A stretch of DNA of 64,000 nt from Mycolicibacterium aurum (lineage in GTDB: Bacteria > Actinomycetota > Actinomycetes > Mycobacteriales > Mycobacteriaceae): assembly GCA_900078775.1 (NCBI GenBank), contig LT549889.1:868001-932000 (forward strand). Reading direction: 5' to 3'. This document shows, one piece after another, positions 52,570-60,829 of the stretch (the stretch's first letter is position 1; each line of letters begins with the position of its first letter). The notes under the pieces were generated by a model. That model made no database searches. It had not been told where the DNA came from and was given only the letters and a program-made list of their open reading frames with translations. Both the position numbers and the translations under genes were made by a program.

Positions 52570-53052
52570 ATGAATTCGCACATCACCACCGACATCGCGA
52601 CCAACCGTTTCGCGGACTTCTTCGACGCGCCACTGCCCCGCGGCCTGCGCGACCTGGCCGCCGAGATGTCCTGGGATGATGTCGCCGCCACGTTCGGATC
52701 CGCGAACGGCCCGGTGAGTCTGGAGCATTGGGTGCAGGACGGGCGCGGGCCGCACACCATCGGCGGGCGGCGCGGGATCACCTACCGGGCCACCATCACC
52801 ATCGGTGAGCGCAGCGCCACGCGATCGGTCACCGCCGCGGGTCCGCTGGCCGCGCTCACCGCGATGCTGCACGAACACGGAATCGCGGTGGAAATGCTCA
52901 ACTTTCACCAGTTGCGGGCCGGCGGGCAGACCGCGACGTTCATCCGCGGCACCGACGGTGTGCACACCGAATGGGCGATCGGCTGGTCGGAATGCCCGAA
53001 CCGGTCGGCGCTGCGGGCTGTCATCGCCTGCGCGAACCGCCTGCACGGCTAG
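52570..53052 (+). CDS. Stand-alone LeuA regulatory (dimerisation) domain-like protein
   Basis: 160 residues from the ATG at 52570. The C-terminal 90 residues (TYRATITIGERSATRSVTAAGP...EMLNFHQLRAGGQTATFI...ECPNRSALRAVIACANRL) have the pattern of the allosteric C-terminal domain of alpha-isopropylmalate synthase (LeuA_dimer), which binds leucine. The catalytic TIM barrel is absent, so it cannot make isopropylmalate. It could be a leucine-responsive regulator of LeuA or a relic. The leader peptide and hairpins immediately upstream support a connection with branched-chain amino acids. Resemblance to LeuA is recognised by eye, not by a profile search. Confidence 0.65.
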   Translation: MNSHITTDIATNRFADFFDAPLPRGLRDLAAEMSWDDVAATFGSANGPVSLEHWVQDGRGPHTIGGRRGITYRATITIGERSATRSVTAAGPLAALTAMLHEHGIAVEMLNFHQLRAGGQTATFIRGTDGVHTEWAIGWSECPNRSALRAVIACANRLHG

Positions 53053-53061
53053 CCTTTTCCC

Positions 53062-53123
53062 CGCGAACAGACGTCAATGGCCGCGAAACCGTACGATTTC
53101 GCGGCCATTGACGTCTTCTCGCG
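53062..53123. terminator. Long perfect hairpin between convergent genes
   Basis: AGACGTCAATGGCCGCGAAA (53069-53088) and its exact complement (53097-53116) form a 20-bp stem with an 8-nt loop; CGCGA/TCGCG (53062-53066, 53119-53123) can extend it. It lies 9 bp after the LeuA-like gene and 35 bp before the convergent P450 stop. Probably a bidirectional terminator. Confidence 0.75.
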
Positions 53124-53158
53124 CAAGCGGGTGCCCCCAGCTCGCGCAGCGAAGGTAC

Positions 53159-54655
53159 CTACCGGATCGGGCGCAGGGTGACCGGCATGCCGTCCATCGG
53201 GACCGGCATACCCGCGTAGTCCAGCTTGGCCTGGTAGCCCGGGAAGGGGGGCTCGAGGCGGTACTTGCGCAGCAGCCGGTGCATGACGGTCTTGATCTCC
53301 AGCTGGCCGAAGACCATGCCGATGCACTTGTGCGCGCCGCCGCCGAACGGGGCGAAGGCGTAGCGGTGGCTCTTGTGCTCGTTGCGCGGCTCGGCGAAGC
53401 GGTCCGGGTCGAACTTCATCGGGTCGGTCCACAGCTCGGGCAGGTAGTGGTTGACCGACGGCCAGGTGACGATGTTGGTGTTCGCCGGGATGAAGTGGCC
53501 GAGCAGATCGGTGTCGCGCACCGTGGAGCGCACGTTGAACGGCAGCGGCGTGACCAGGCGCAGCGCCTCGTTGATCACCAGGTCGTAGGTTTCCAGCTTC
53601 TCCAGCGCCTCGATGTCGAGCGGGCCGTCACCGATGCGGTCGGACTCCTCGCGGCAGCGCTCCTGCCACTCCGGGTTGGCGGCCAGGTGGTAGGCCATCG
53701 TCGTCATTGTCGAGGTGGAAGTGTCGTGCGCGGCCATCATCAGGAAGATCATGTGGTTGACGATGTCCTGGTCGGTGAACGAGTTGCCGTCCTCGTCGGA
53801 GGTCTGGCACAGCACCGAGAGCATGTCGGTGCCGCCGGAGTTGCGCCGTTCCTTGACCCGCGCCTCGAAGTAGTTGTCGAGGACCTTGCGGGCCTCCAGC
53901 CCGCGCCACCATTTGAACGGCGGCACGCCGGTGCGGACGATGGCGCCGCCGGCCCGGGTGGTCATCGCGAACGCGTCGTTGACCTTGGTGACGAGTTCCT
54001 TGTCGCTGCCGGGCTCGTGGCCCATGAACACCACCGAGGCGATGTCCAGGGTCAGCTCCTTGACGGCCGGGTAGAACAGGAAACGGGGGTCGTTCTCCAC
54101 CCAGTCATTGGCGATGACGGCCGAGGCCACCTTGTCGATGTGCTCGACGTAGCCGGTGAGCCGGCTGCGGGTGAAGGCTTCCTGCATGATCCGGCGGTGG
54201 AACATGTGTTCCTCGAAGTCCAGCATCATCAGGCCGCGATTGAAGAACGGGCCGATGACCGGGTGCCAGCCCTGCTGCGAGAAGTCCTTGTTGCGGTTGG
54301 AGAACACCGCCTGGGTGGCGTCCGGGCCCAGCGCCACGACCGCGGGCAGGGCGGGGGAGTGCGAGTAGTGCAGCGGACCGAACTTGCGGTACACCTCGAG
54401 CTGGTAGGCCGGACCGCTGCGGAACGTCTCGATCATGTGGCCGAGGATCGGCAGGCCCGAGTCGCCCATGACGGGCTTGAGGCCGCTGCCGGCGGGCGGC
54501 TCGGCCAGCACGAACTGCTTGAACTCGTGCTGGCGCAGGCGCTGCTCGACAGTGCCCATTCCCGGCATGTTGTTCAGCGTCGGGGTGAGTTTGCGCTTGG
54601 CCTGATCGAGCAGATACGCCGGTGTGCTGATGGCGGGCTTGGTATTGGTCGGCAC
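53159..54655 (-). CDS. cyp136: Cytochrome P450, CYP136 family (copy A)
   Basis: 498 residues from GTG, with GAGGAG 9 nt upstream. It is long for a bacterial P450, as in CYP136 (M. tuberculosis Rv3059). I-helix MMAAHDTSTSTMTTMAY (A-H-D-T-S variant), ExxR in INEALRLVTPLP, and heme loop FAPFGGGAHKCIGMVFGQLE with axial Cys. The N-terminus lacks a membrane anchor but has a TPAYLLDQAKRKLTPTLN region shared with copy B. Substrate is unknown; related enzymes are considered lipid or sterol-like oxidases. The promoter at 54732-54749 carries the same inverted repeat as copy B, so both should respond to the TetR at 56405. Confidence 0.9.
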   Translation of the reverse strand: MPTNTKPAISTPAYLLDQAKRKLTPTLNNMPGMGTVEQRLRQHEFKQFVLAEPPAGSGLKPVMGDSGLPILGHMIETFRSGPAYQLEVYRKFGPLHYSHSPALPAVVALGPDATQAVFSNRNKDFSQQGWHPVIGPFFNRGLMMLDFEEHMFHRRIMQEAFTRSRLTGYVEHIDKVASAVIANDWVENDPRFLFYPAVKELTLDIASVVFMGHEPGSDKELVTKVNDAFAMTTRAGGAIVRTGVPPFKWWRGLEARKVLDNYFEARVKERRNSGGTDMLSVLCQTSDEDGNSFTDQDIVNHMIFLMMAAHDTSTSTMTTMAYHLAANPEWQERCREESDRIGDGPLDIEALEKLETYDLVINEALRLVTPLPFNVRSTVRDTDLLGHFIPANTNIVTWPSVNHYLPELWTDPMKFDPDRFAEPRNEHKSHRYAFAPFGGGAHKCIGMVFGQLEIKTVMHRLLRKYRLEPPFPGYQAKLDYAGMPVPMDGMPVTLRPIR

Positions 54656-54731
54656 GGTACAGAGCTCCTCAACTGGTCGTGCGGGACAGACCTGTGGTCG
54701 ATGTCACTGGTGAGCACATCCTGTATGTGCG

Positions 54732-54749
54732 ACTTGACGCCTGTCAAGT
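54732..54749. promoter_or_regulatory. CYP136 operator, copy A
   Basis: ACTTGAC-gcct-GTCAAGT, a perfect 7+7 inverted repeat, 76 bp upstream of the copy A start. It is also preceded by CATCCTGTATG, as is copy B, so the whole promoter segment was duplicated with the gene. Confidence 0.75.
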
Positions 54750-54800
54750 TTCTTGCGGCGCGTCGGGCCCACCCCAATTCGATTGGCCCGCACCGAGCCG

Positions 54801-56282
54801 TCAGCGGATGGGGCGCAGGATGATCGGCATCCCATCCATCGGCACCGGCATGCCGCCGTTGTCCCAGCGCGGTGTGTAACCCGGCTTGACCAGCTCCAGG
54901 CGGTACTTGCGCAGCATCCGGTGCACGATCGTCTTGACCTCCAGCTGGCCGAAGACCATGCCGATGCACTTGTGCGCGCCGCCGCCGAACGGGGCGAAGG
55001 CGTAGCGGTGCTTCTTGTGCTCGCTGCGCGGCTCGGCGAAGCGGTCCGGGTCGAACTTGTCCGGTTCGGTCCACAGTTCGGGCAGCCGGTGGTTCATCCC
55101 GGGCCAGGTCACCACGTTGGTGCCGGCGGGCACGTAGTAGCCCAGCAGGTCGGTGTCGCGCACGGCCTGGCGCATGTTGAACGGCAGCGGCGTCACCATC
55201 CGCAGCGACTCGTTCATCACCAGATCGAGGGTCTCCAGCTTCTCCAGCGCCTCGATGTCCAGTGGGCCGTCACCGAGCCGGTCGCACTCGTCGCGGCAAC
55301 GGTCCTGCCACTCCGGGTTGGCGGCCAGGTTGTAGGCGATGGTCGTGGTGGTCGAGGTGGAGGTGTCGTGGGCGGCCATCATCAAAAAGATCATGTGGTT
55401 GACGATGTCCTCGTCGGAGAACGAGTTGCCGTCCTCGTCGCATGCGTGGCACAGCACCGTCAGCATGTCGGTGCCGCCGGAGTCGCGGCGTTCCTTGATG
55501 CGCTCCTCGAAGTACTCCTCGAGTACCTTGCGGGCGCGCAATCCCTGCCACCACTTGAACGGCGGTACGGCAAAGCGCAGGATCGCCCCGCCGGACCGGG
55601 TGGTGGTGGCGAACGCGTCGTTGACCCTGGTGACCAGCTCGTGGTCGTCGCCGGCGTGTTCGTGTCCCATGAACACCACCGACGCGATGTCCAGGGTGAG
55701 TTCCTTCATCGCCGGGTGGAACAGGAACCGGGCGTCGTCGGTCGGCCAGTCGGAGACCACCGCGGTGGCCACCTGGTCGATGTGCTCGACGTAGTTGGTC
55801 AGCCGGGTCCGGGTGAAGGCCTCCTGCATGATGCGGCGGTGGAACATGTGTTCCTCGAAATCGAGCATCATCAGCCCGCGGTTGAAGAACGGGCCGATGA
55901 CCGGGTGCCAGCCCTTCTGCGAGTAGTCCTTGTTGCGGTTGGAGAAGATGGTCTGGGTGGCGTCCGGGCCCAGCGCCACGATGGACGGCAGGATCGGCGA
56001 GTCCGCGAAGGTGATCGGTCCGCGGGTGTTGTACAGGTGCAGCGGGAAATCCGCGCCCTCACGGAACATCTCGATGATGTGCCCGAGTAGCGGCAGTCCC
56101 GAGTCGCCCCTGATCGCCTTGAGGCCGCTGCCCGGCGGCGGCTCGGCCAGGATGTGTTCTTTCCACTGGTGAGCCAGCAGGCGCTTCTCGATCGCTCCCA
56201 TGCCGGGGATGGTGTTCACCGTCGGGGTGAACCGGCGCTTGGCCTGGTCCAGCAGATAGGCCGGGGTGCTGATCGTCGCCAT
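54801..56282 (-). CDS. cyp136: Cytochrome P450, CYP136 family (copy B)
   Basis: 493 residues from the ATG at 56282 (GAGGAG 6 nt upstream). It is a close paralogue of copy A along its whole length: ISTPAYLLDQAKRRFTPTVN at the N-terminus, the I-helix MMAAHDTSTSTTTTIAY, ExxR in MNESLRMVTPLPFN, and the identical heme loop FAPFGGGAHKCIGMVFGQLE. The divergent TetR gene starts 123 bp away, which is the arrangement of the M. tuberculosis Rv3058c-Rv3059 pair. Copy B therefore occupies the ancestral position. It is separated from copy A by 145 bp. Confidence 0.9.
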   Translation of the reverse strand: MATISTPAYLLDQAKRRFTPTVNTIPGMGAIEKRLLAHQWKEHILAEPPPGSGLKAIRGDSGLPLLGHIIEMFREGADFPLHLYNTRGPITFADSPILPSIVALGPDATQTIFSNRNKDYSQKGWHPVIGPFFNRGLMMLDFEEHMFHRRIMQEAFTRTRLTNYVEHIDQVATAVVSDWPTDDARFLFHPAMKELTLDIASVVFMGHEHAGDDHELVTRVNDAFATTTRSGGAILRFAVPPFKWWQGLRARKVLEEYFEERIKERRDSGGTDMLTVLCHACDEDGNSFSDEDIVNHMIFLMMAAHDTSTSTTTTIAYNLAANPEWQDRCRDECDRLGDGPLDIEALEKLETLDLVMNESLRMVTPLPFNMRQAVRDTDLLGYYVPAGTNVVTWPGMNHRLPELWTEPDKFDPDRFAEPRSEHKKHRYAFAPFGGGAHKCIGMVFGQLEVKTIVHRMLRKYRLELVKPGYTPRWDNGGMPVPMDGMPIILRPIR

Positions 56283-56349
56283 GTAGCGCTCCTCACAAAG
56301 TTCGGTACCTGTGTTGGAACTCACTCTCGAAACCCATCCTGTATGCCAC

Positions 56350-56367
56350 ACTTGACGCATGTCAAGT
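56350..56367. promoter_or_regulatory. CYP136 operator, copy B
   Basis: ACTTGAC-gcat-GTCAAGT, perfect 7+7 inverted repeat in the divergent promoter between copy B (start 56282) and the TetR gene (start 56405). It differs from copy A's site by one spacer base. The shared flanking CCTGTATG supports functional conservation. Confidence 0.8.
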
Positions 56368-56404
56368 TTTGTTCTCGCGTGCCACGGTGCCAAGGTTTAA
56401 TGCC

Positions 56405-57049
56405 ATGAGCGCCGTCCCAGAATCGGAATCCGAGACTCGGCGTAGTCGCGGGGACCGCCAGCGCGATGCGATCGTCGCGGCGGTGCGTGAGCTGCTGGGC
56501 ACGAAACCCTTCGCCGACCTGTCGGTCAGCATGATCAGCGAGCGGGCCGGCGTGGCCCGGTCGGGTTTCTACTTCTACTTCGACTCCAAGTACGACGTGC
56601 TGGCCTACATCGTCAAGGACGCGCTGACCGAACTGGACACCCTGACCCACAACTTCGCCCCGCGTGACCCGGGCGAGTCGCCGGCCACCTTCGCCAAGCG
56701 GATGGTCGGTAGCGCCGCCGCGGTGTTCACGACCAACGACCCGGTGATGGCGGCCTGCACCGCCGCGCGCAACTCCGATGCCCAGATCAACGACATCATG
56801 AACGACTTCGAGGACCTGGTCATCGCCAAGATCGTCGCCGTCGTCGAAGAAGAGGTGCGCAACGGTACCCGGCCGATCAGTGACGACATCCCCGCACTGG
56901 TCCGGATGCTCACCGCGACCAGCGCGTGGACGCTCTCGCAGGACGCCGGATTCGTCGGCCGCAACACCGATCCGCAACGCGCGGTGGACGTGCTAGAGCG
57001 GTTGTGGCTGCACGCGCTGTGGGGAACCGCCGCGTCCTGGGAAGGCTGA
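56405..57049 (+). CDS. TetR-family regulator of cyp136
   Basis: 214 residues from the ATG at 56405 (AAGG upstream; the frame to 56369 runs into the operator). The helix-turn-helix is RDAIVAAVRELLGTKPFADLSVSMISERAGVARSGFYFYF. The C-terminal domain is helical (TetR ligand-binding type). Divergent from cyp136 copy B across a perfect inverted repeat, in the same order as Rv3058c beside cyp136, it is the likely repressor of both P450 copies. The inducer is probably a hydrophobic molecule and P450 substrate. It is followed 18 bp later by an SDR gene on the same strand. Confidence 0.92.
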   Translation: MSAVPESESETRRSRGDRQRDAIVAAVRELLGTKPFADLSVSMISERAGVARSGFYFYFDSKYDVLAYIVKDALTELDTLTHNFAPRDPGESPATFAKRMVGSAAAVFTTNDPVMAACTAARNSDAQINDIMNDFEDLVIAKIVAVVEEEVRNGTRPISDDIPALVRMLTATSAWTLSQDAGFVGRNTDPQRAVDVLERLWLHALWGTAASWEG

Positions 57050-57067
57050 CTCGGTAGGGTCGCCCCC

Positions 57068-57925
57068 ATGGGCCAACCGAACAGCTATGCGGGAAAACGG
57101 ATTCTGCTCACCGGCGCGGCCAGTGGCATCGGCCGGGCGACCGCGCTGAACCTGGCCCGTCAGGGCGCCGAGCTCTATCTCACCGACCGGGACGCCGACG
57201 GGCTGGCCGACACCGTCGCCGACGCCACCGCACTGGGCGCGCAGGTGCCGGCGCACCGGGCACTGGACATCGCCGACTACGACGCGGTCGCCGCGTTCGC
57301 CGCCGACGTCCACTCCGCGCACGGCGCGATGGACATCGTGATGAACATCGCCGGGATCTCGGCCTGGGGCACTGTATCCACGCTGACCCATCAGCACTGG
57401 AAATCGATGGTGGACGTCAACCTGATGGGCCCCATCCACGTCATCGAGACGTTCGTGCCGCCGATGGTGGCCGCGGGCCGCGGCGGACACCTGGTCAACG
57501 TGTCCTCGGCGGCCGGCATCGTGGCGCTGCCCTGGCACGCCGCCTACAGCGCCAGCAAGTACGGACTGCGCGGCCTGAGCGAGGTGCTGCGCTTCGACCT
57601 GGCGCGGCATCGCATCGGGGTGTCGGTGGTGGTGCCGGGCGCGGTGAAAACCGGTCTGGTGCAGACGGTTCAGATCGCCGGGGTGGACCGTGAGGACCCG
57701 CGGGTGGCCAAATGGGTGGACCGGTTCGCCGGGCACGCGGTGTCCCCGGAGCGGGCCGCGGAGAAGATCCTGACCGGGGTGCGCCGCAACCGCTTCCTGA
57801 TCTACACCTCACCGGACATCCGCGCGCTGTACACGTTCAAACGGGTCGCGTGGTGGCCCTACAGTGTGGCCATGCGCCGGGTGAACGTGCTGTTCACCCG
57901 GGCGCTACGGCCCAAACAGCGCTGA
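57068..57925 (+). CDS. SDR family oxidoreductase (Rv3057c-like)
   Basis: 285 residues. GAASGIGRATALNLARQGA for NAD(P), NIAGISAWG at the NNAG position, NVSSAAGIVALPWHAAYSAS and YGLRG with the Tyr-x3-Lys (YSASK). The C-terminal part (TSPDIRALYTFKRVAWWPYS) is basic and hydrophobic as in the Rv3057c group. In M. tuberculosis this gene follows the TetR Rv3058c, as here, and may process the alcohol or ketone produced by CYP136. The stop is 3 bp from the convergent AAA ATPase stop. Confidence 0.9.
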   Translation: MGQPNSYAGKRILLTGAASGIGRATALNLARQGAELYLTDRDADGLADTVADATALGAQVPAHRALDIADYDAVAAFAADVHSAHGAMDIVMNIAGISAWGTVSTLTHQHWKSMVDVNLMGPIHVIETFVPPMVAAGRGGHLVNVSSAAGIVALPWHAAYSASKYGLRGLSEVLRFDLARHRIGVSVVVPGAVKTGLVQTVQIAGVDREDPRVAKWVDRFAGHAVSPERAAEKILTGVRRNRFLIYTSPDIRALYTFKRVAWWPYSVAMRRVNVLFTRALRPKQR

Positions 57926-57928
57926 CGG

Positions 57929-59083
57929 TCAGCGTTTACCCCAGTCCCAGGCCGGCGCGGACAGCATGGTCTGGCCCGCCACCTTGGTCTCGCCCCACTC
58001 CTTGACCAGCTCGACGGTGGACTCCGGTGCCAGCCGCTCGACCAGGGCCGCCGAATGGGTGACCACCACGACCTGGGTGCCGGCGGCCGCGGAGCGGATC
58101 ATCTGGGCCAGCGGCGCCACCAGGTCCGGGTGCAGCGAGGTCTCGGGTTCGTTGAGCACCATCAGCGAGGGCGGCCGCGGGCTCAGCAGCGCCGCGCCCC
58201 ACAGCAGGAATCGCAATGTGCCGTCTGATAATTCGGCGGCCCGCAACGGGCGCAGCATCCCGCTCTGGTGCAGTTGTAGCTCGAAGATCCCGTCCCGCAC
58301 CGCGACCGACAGCCGTGCCCCGTCGAAGGCGTCGGCCACCGCCCGGGGCAGGTCGTCGTGGCCGACCTCGATGATGGTCTGCACCGCCGCGGCCAGATCG
58401 GCCCCGTCGTCGGAGAGCACCGGGGTACGGGTACCGACCTGCGGGCGGCGTGCCGGGGCGTCGGCATCGGCCCGGAACCCGTCGTAGAAACGCCAGCCGC
58501 GCAACCGTTCCCGCACCGCGGCCAGTTCGGGGTGAGCGCCGGGGTGGGCGAACTCGGCCAGCACGCTGCGATAGCTGGGCAGCGACTGGGACAGCTTGTC
58601 GAAACCGCGGCCGGTATCGGAGCTGACCTCGGCGTAGTCGCGGGTGCGTTGCACCAGGGTGCTGGCCGGGCGCAGCACCGGGCCGGCGAAGACCGCCTCC
58701 CGTTTGACCTCCGGGTCCCGGGCGAAATACGAACCCGGGCCGGCGAACTGCGGCAGTCCGAGGTCGATGAGATAGCCGAAATCATCGGAGGCGAAACCCA
58801 GTTCGAGCGACACCGGGCGGGTGCGGGTGCTGCCCTCGGTGCGGCCGGTGCGCCGGGCCCCGGCGGTCTGTTCAGGCCCGGCCCACAGCACCGACTCCAG
58901 CCCGCCCTCGCGGGCCAGCGACCCGATGACCGCGCCGCTGCCGCAGTCGGCGAGCAGCCGCAGCGCGCGGTACACCGAGGACTTGCCGGTGCCGTTGGCC
59001 CCGGTCACCACCGTGAGTTCGCCCAGCGGCAGCACGATCTCACGCAGCGAGCGGTAGCCGCGGATGGCGATGGTGTTCAGCAC
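57929..59083 (-). CDS. AAA-type ATPase (SMC/RecF-like, AAA_21)
   Basis: 384 residues. Walker A GANGTGKSSVYRALR near residue 30, a signature-like ELSDGTLRFLLWGAALL near 280, Walker B PPSLMVLNEPETSLHPDL, and H-loop VVVVTHSAALVE. The domain structure is that of ABC-ATPase-like repair or defence ATPases without a nuclease domain visible. It overlaps the dinB2 gene by 7 bp in the same direction, so it is translated together with the polymerase. In the M. tuberculosis locus I do not recall this gene. A role in DNA repair or in guarding replication is possible but not shown. Confidence 0.85.
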   Translation of the reverse strand: MLNTIAIRGYRSLREIVLPLGELTVVTGANGTGKSSVYRALRLLADCGSGAVIGSLAREGGLESVLWAGPEQTAGARRTGRTEGSTRTRPVSLELGFASDDFGYLIDLGLPQFAGPGSYFARDPEVKREAVFAGPVLRPASTLVQRTRDYAEVSSDTGRGFDKLSQSLPSYRSVLAEFAHPGAHPELAAVRERLRGWRFYDGFRADADAPARRPQVGTRTPVLSDDGADLAAAVQTIIEVGHDDLPRAVADAFDGARLSVAVRDGIFELQLHQSGMLRPLRAAELSDGTLRFLLWGAALLSPRPPSLMVLNEPETSLHPDLVAPLAQMIRSAAAGTQVVVVTHSAALVERLAPESTVELVKEWGETKVAGQTMLSAPAWDWGKR

Positions 59084-60135
59084 GGGGTGCGCTCCTCCGG
59101 GGAGTCGTCGGGCATCTGCAGTTCCAGGCGCACCCCGAGCAGCCGGACCGGCCGGTCGAGGTCGAACTCGCCCAGCAGGGCCAGCGCCTGGCCGGTGATG
59201 GTGTCCAGGTCGGTGCCGGGCTCGGCCAGTTTACGGATCTTGGTGCGGGTGTAGAACGTGCTGGTGCGCACGGTCACCGCCACCCGGGTGACGATGCGGC
59301 CGTCGGCGACGATCTCGTCGAGTGTCTGCGCGGCGAGATCGGCGATGGCGCGCGCCATCTCGTCGAGGTCGGTGAGGTCGTGCGGGAATGTCACCACATG
59401 ACTGCGCGAGCGGGGCACCCAGGGCTGCGAGCTGACCTCGGTGTCGCCACCGCCCTTGGCAAGCAGCAGGATGCCCAGACCGGTGCTGGGCCCGAAGGTC
59501 GCGGTCAGGGTGGTGGCGTCGGTGCCGGCCAGATCGGCGACGGTGTGAATCCCCATGACGGCGAGCCTCTTTGCGGTCTTGGGTCCGACGCCCCACAGCG
59601 CATCGACCGGCCGGTCGCCCATCAGCGTCATCCAGTTCTGCGCGGTCAGCACGAAGATCCCGGCGGGCTTGCCGAACCCGGTCGCCACCTTGGCGCGCTG
59701 CTTGTTGTCGCTGATCCCCACCGAGCAGGACAACCCGGTCTCGGCGGCGATGACGGTGCGGATCCGTTCGGCCAGGGCGACGGGGTCGGGCACGTCGGCG
59801 CCGAGATACGCCTCGTCCCAGCCCCACACCTCCAGTGGGTGGCCGAGATCGCGCAGCAACCCCATCACCGTTTCGGAGGCCTCGTCGTAGGCCGCCGGGT
59901 CCGAGGGCAGGAAGGTGGCGTCCGGGCACTTGCGGGCGGCGAGGCGCAGTGGCATCCCGGCGTGCACGCCGAATTCGCGTGCCTCATAGGACGCGCAGGT
60001 CACCACCTTGCGCGGTTCGGTCGGATCCCCGCTGCCGCCCACGATGACCGGAAGGCCGACCAGTTCGGGGTGGCGCTGCAACTCGACCGAGGCCAGGAAC
60101 TGGTCCAGGTCGACGTGCAGGATCCAGTGGCTCAC
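59077..60135 (-). CDS. dinB2: DNA polymerase IV, DinB2
   Basis: 352 residues, Y-family polymerase. Catalytic acids: HVDLDQFLASVEL (Asp9, Asp11 region) and VWGWDEAYLG (Asp-Glu). The steric-gate position is Leu14 (FLASVE) rather than the usual Phe/Tyr. In M. smegmatis DinB2 a Leu at this place is known to allow ribonucleotide incorporation. VGISDNKQRAKVATGFGKPAGI and a little-finger domain complete the protein. No C-terminal beta-clamp motif of the QxxLF type is obvious. It overlaps the upstream TetR by 4 bp and the downstream ATPase by 7 bp. Confidence 0.93.
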   Translation of the reverse strand: MSHWILHVDLDQFLASVELQRHPELVGLPVIVGGSGDPTEPRKVVTCASYEAREFGVHAGMPLRLAARKCPDATFLPSDPAAYDEASETVMGLLRDLGHPLEVWGWDEAYLGADVPDPVALAERIRTVIAAETGLSCSVGISDNKQRAKVATGFGKPAGIFVLTAQNWMTLMGDRPVDALWGVGPKTAKRLAVMGIHTVADLAGTDATTLTATFGPSTGLGILLLAKGGGDTEVSSQPWVPRSRSHVVTFPHDLTDLDEMARAIADLAAQTLDEIVADGRIVTRVAVTVRTSTFYTRTKIRKLAEPGTDLDTITGQALALLGEFDLDRPVRLLGVRLELQMPDDSPEERTPC

Positions 60136-60740
60136 GTGCCGCAGAGCTTGCGGGCCACGGTCTCCCAGGCAACGCCGAGTTGTTCGAGGGTGCGCCCGCC
60201 CTCGGTCATCTCGTGGGCCACCCGGTCGGCGTCCAGCAGGGCGGTCAGGGCATCGGCCTGGGAGTCGAGATCGCCGGTGGTGCCGGCGGATTCGAGCAGC
60301 ATCCGGACGTGGGTGTGGTGCAGGGTCGCCGGTGCGTTGAACCGGGTCTGCGGGTCGCGCAGCACGTCGGAGAGCAGGGCGCGATGGGTGTGGACGAAGC
60401 GCAGCCGGCTGCGCCCGTAGGCGAGCAGCCGCTCCAGCGGCGGGGCGCCCGGTCCCAGCGGTGGCGGACCGAACATGAACGCCTGCTGTTCGGTCTTCTC
60501 GTCCTCGTCGAGCAGCACGAGCATCAATCCGGACCGGCTGCCGAACCGACGGAACAGGGTGCCCTTGCCGACCCCGGCCGCGGCCGCCACGTCGTCCATG
60601 GACACCGCGTCGGCCCCGCGCTCGGTGATCAGGGTGCGGGCCGCGTCGAGCAGCAGGGCGCGATTGCGCGCCGCGTCGCCGCGCTCGGTCGGCGTGGCGG
60701 TGCTCAGCGACAGCTCGTTCAGCCGGTCAGGGGCGCCCAC
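60132..60740 (-). CDS. TetR-family regulator (Rv3055-like)
   Basis: 202 residues from GTG. N-terminal RNRALLLDAARTLITERGADAVSMDDVAAAAGVGKGTLFRRFGSRSGL is a standard TetR helix-turn-helix. The C-terminal half, with RLLAYGRSRLRFVHTHRALLSDVL, is of the TetR_C family found in many actinobacteria. It is divergent from the FMN reductase at 60830 and heads the TetR-dinB2-ATPase unit, so it may control DinB2 expression; Rv3055-Rv3056-Rv3054c have the same arrangement. Effector unknown. Confidence 0.9.
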   Translation of the reverse strand: MGAPDRLNELSLSTATPTERGDAARNRALLLDAARTLITERGADAVSMDDVAAAAGVGKGTLFRRFGSRSGLMLVLLDEDEKTEQQAFMFGPPPLGPGAPPLERLLAYGRSRLRFVHTHRALLSDVLRDPQTRFNAPATLHHTHVRMLLESAGTTGDLDSQADALTALLDADRVAHEMTEGGRTLEQLGVAWETVARKLCGT

Positions 60741-60769
60741 ACCTGCACTTTAACTCAGCCGGAATTATT

Positions 60770-60783
60770 CGGACCGCAGTCCG
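60770..60783. promoter_or_regulatory. Possible TetR operator
   Basis: CGGAC-cgca-GTCCG, a 5+5 inverted repeat in the 89-bp divergent gap between the TetR and FMN reductase genes, partly overlapping the near-palindrome CCGGAATTATTCGG at 60759-60772. One copy only, so support is weak. Confidence 0.3.
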
Positions 60784-60829
60784 GTTATCCTGTGCGAGGA
60801 TCACGTAGACCATGAAAGGCAACATCACC

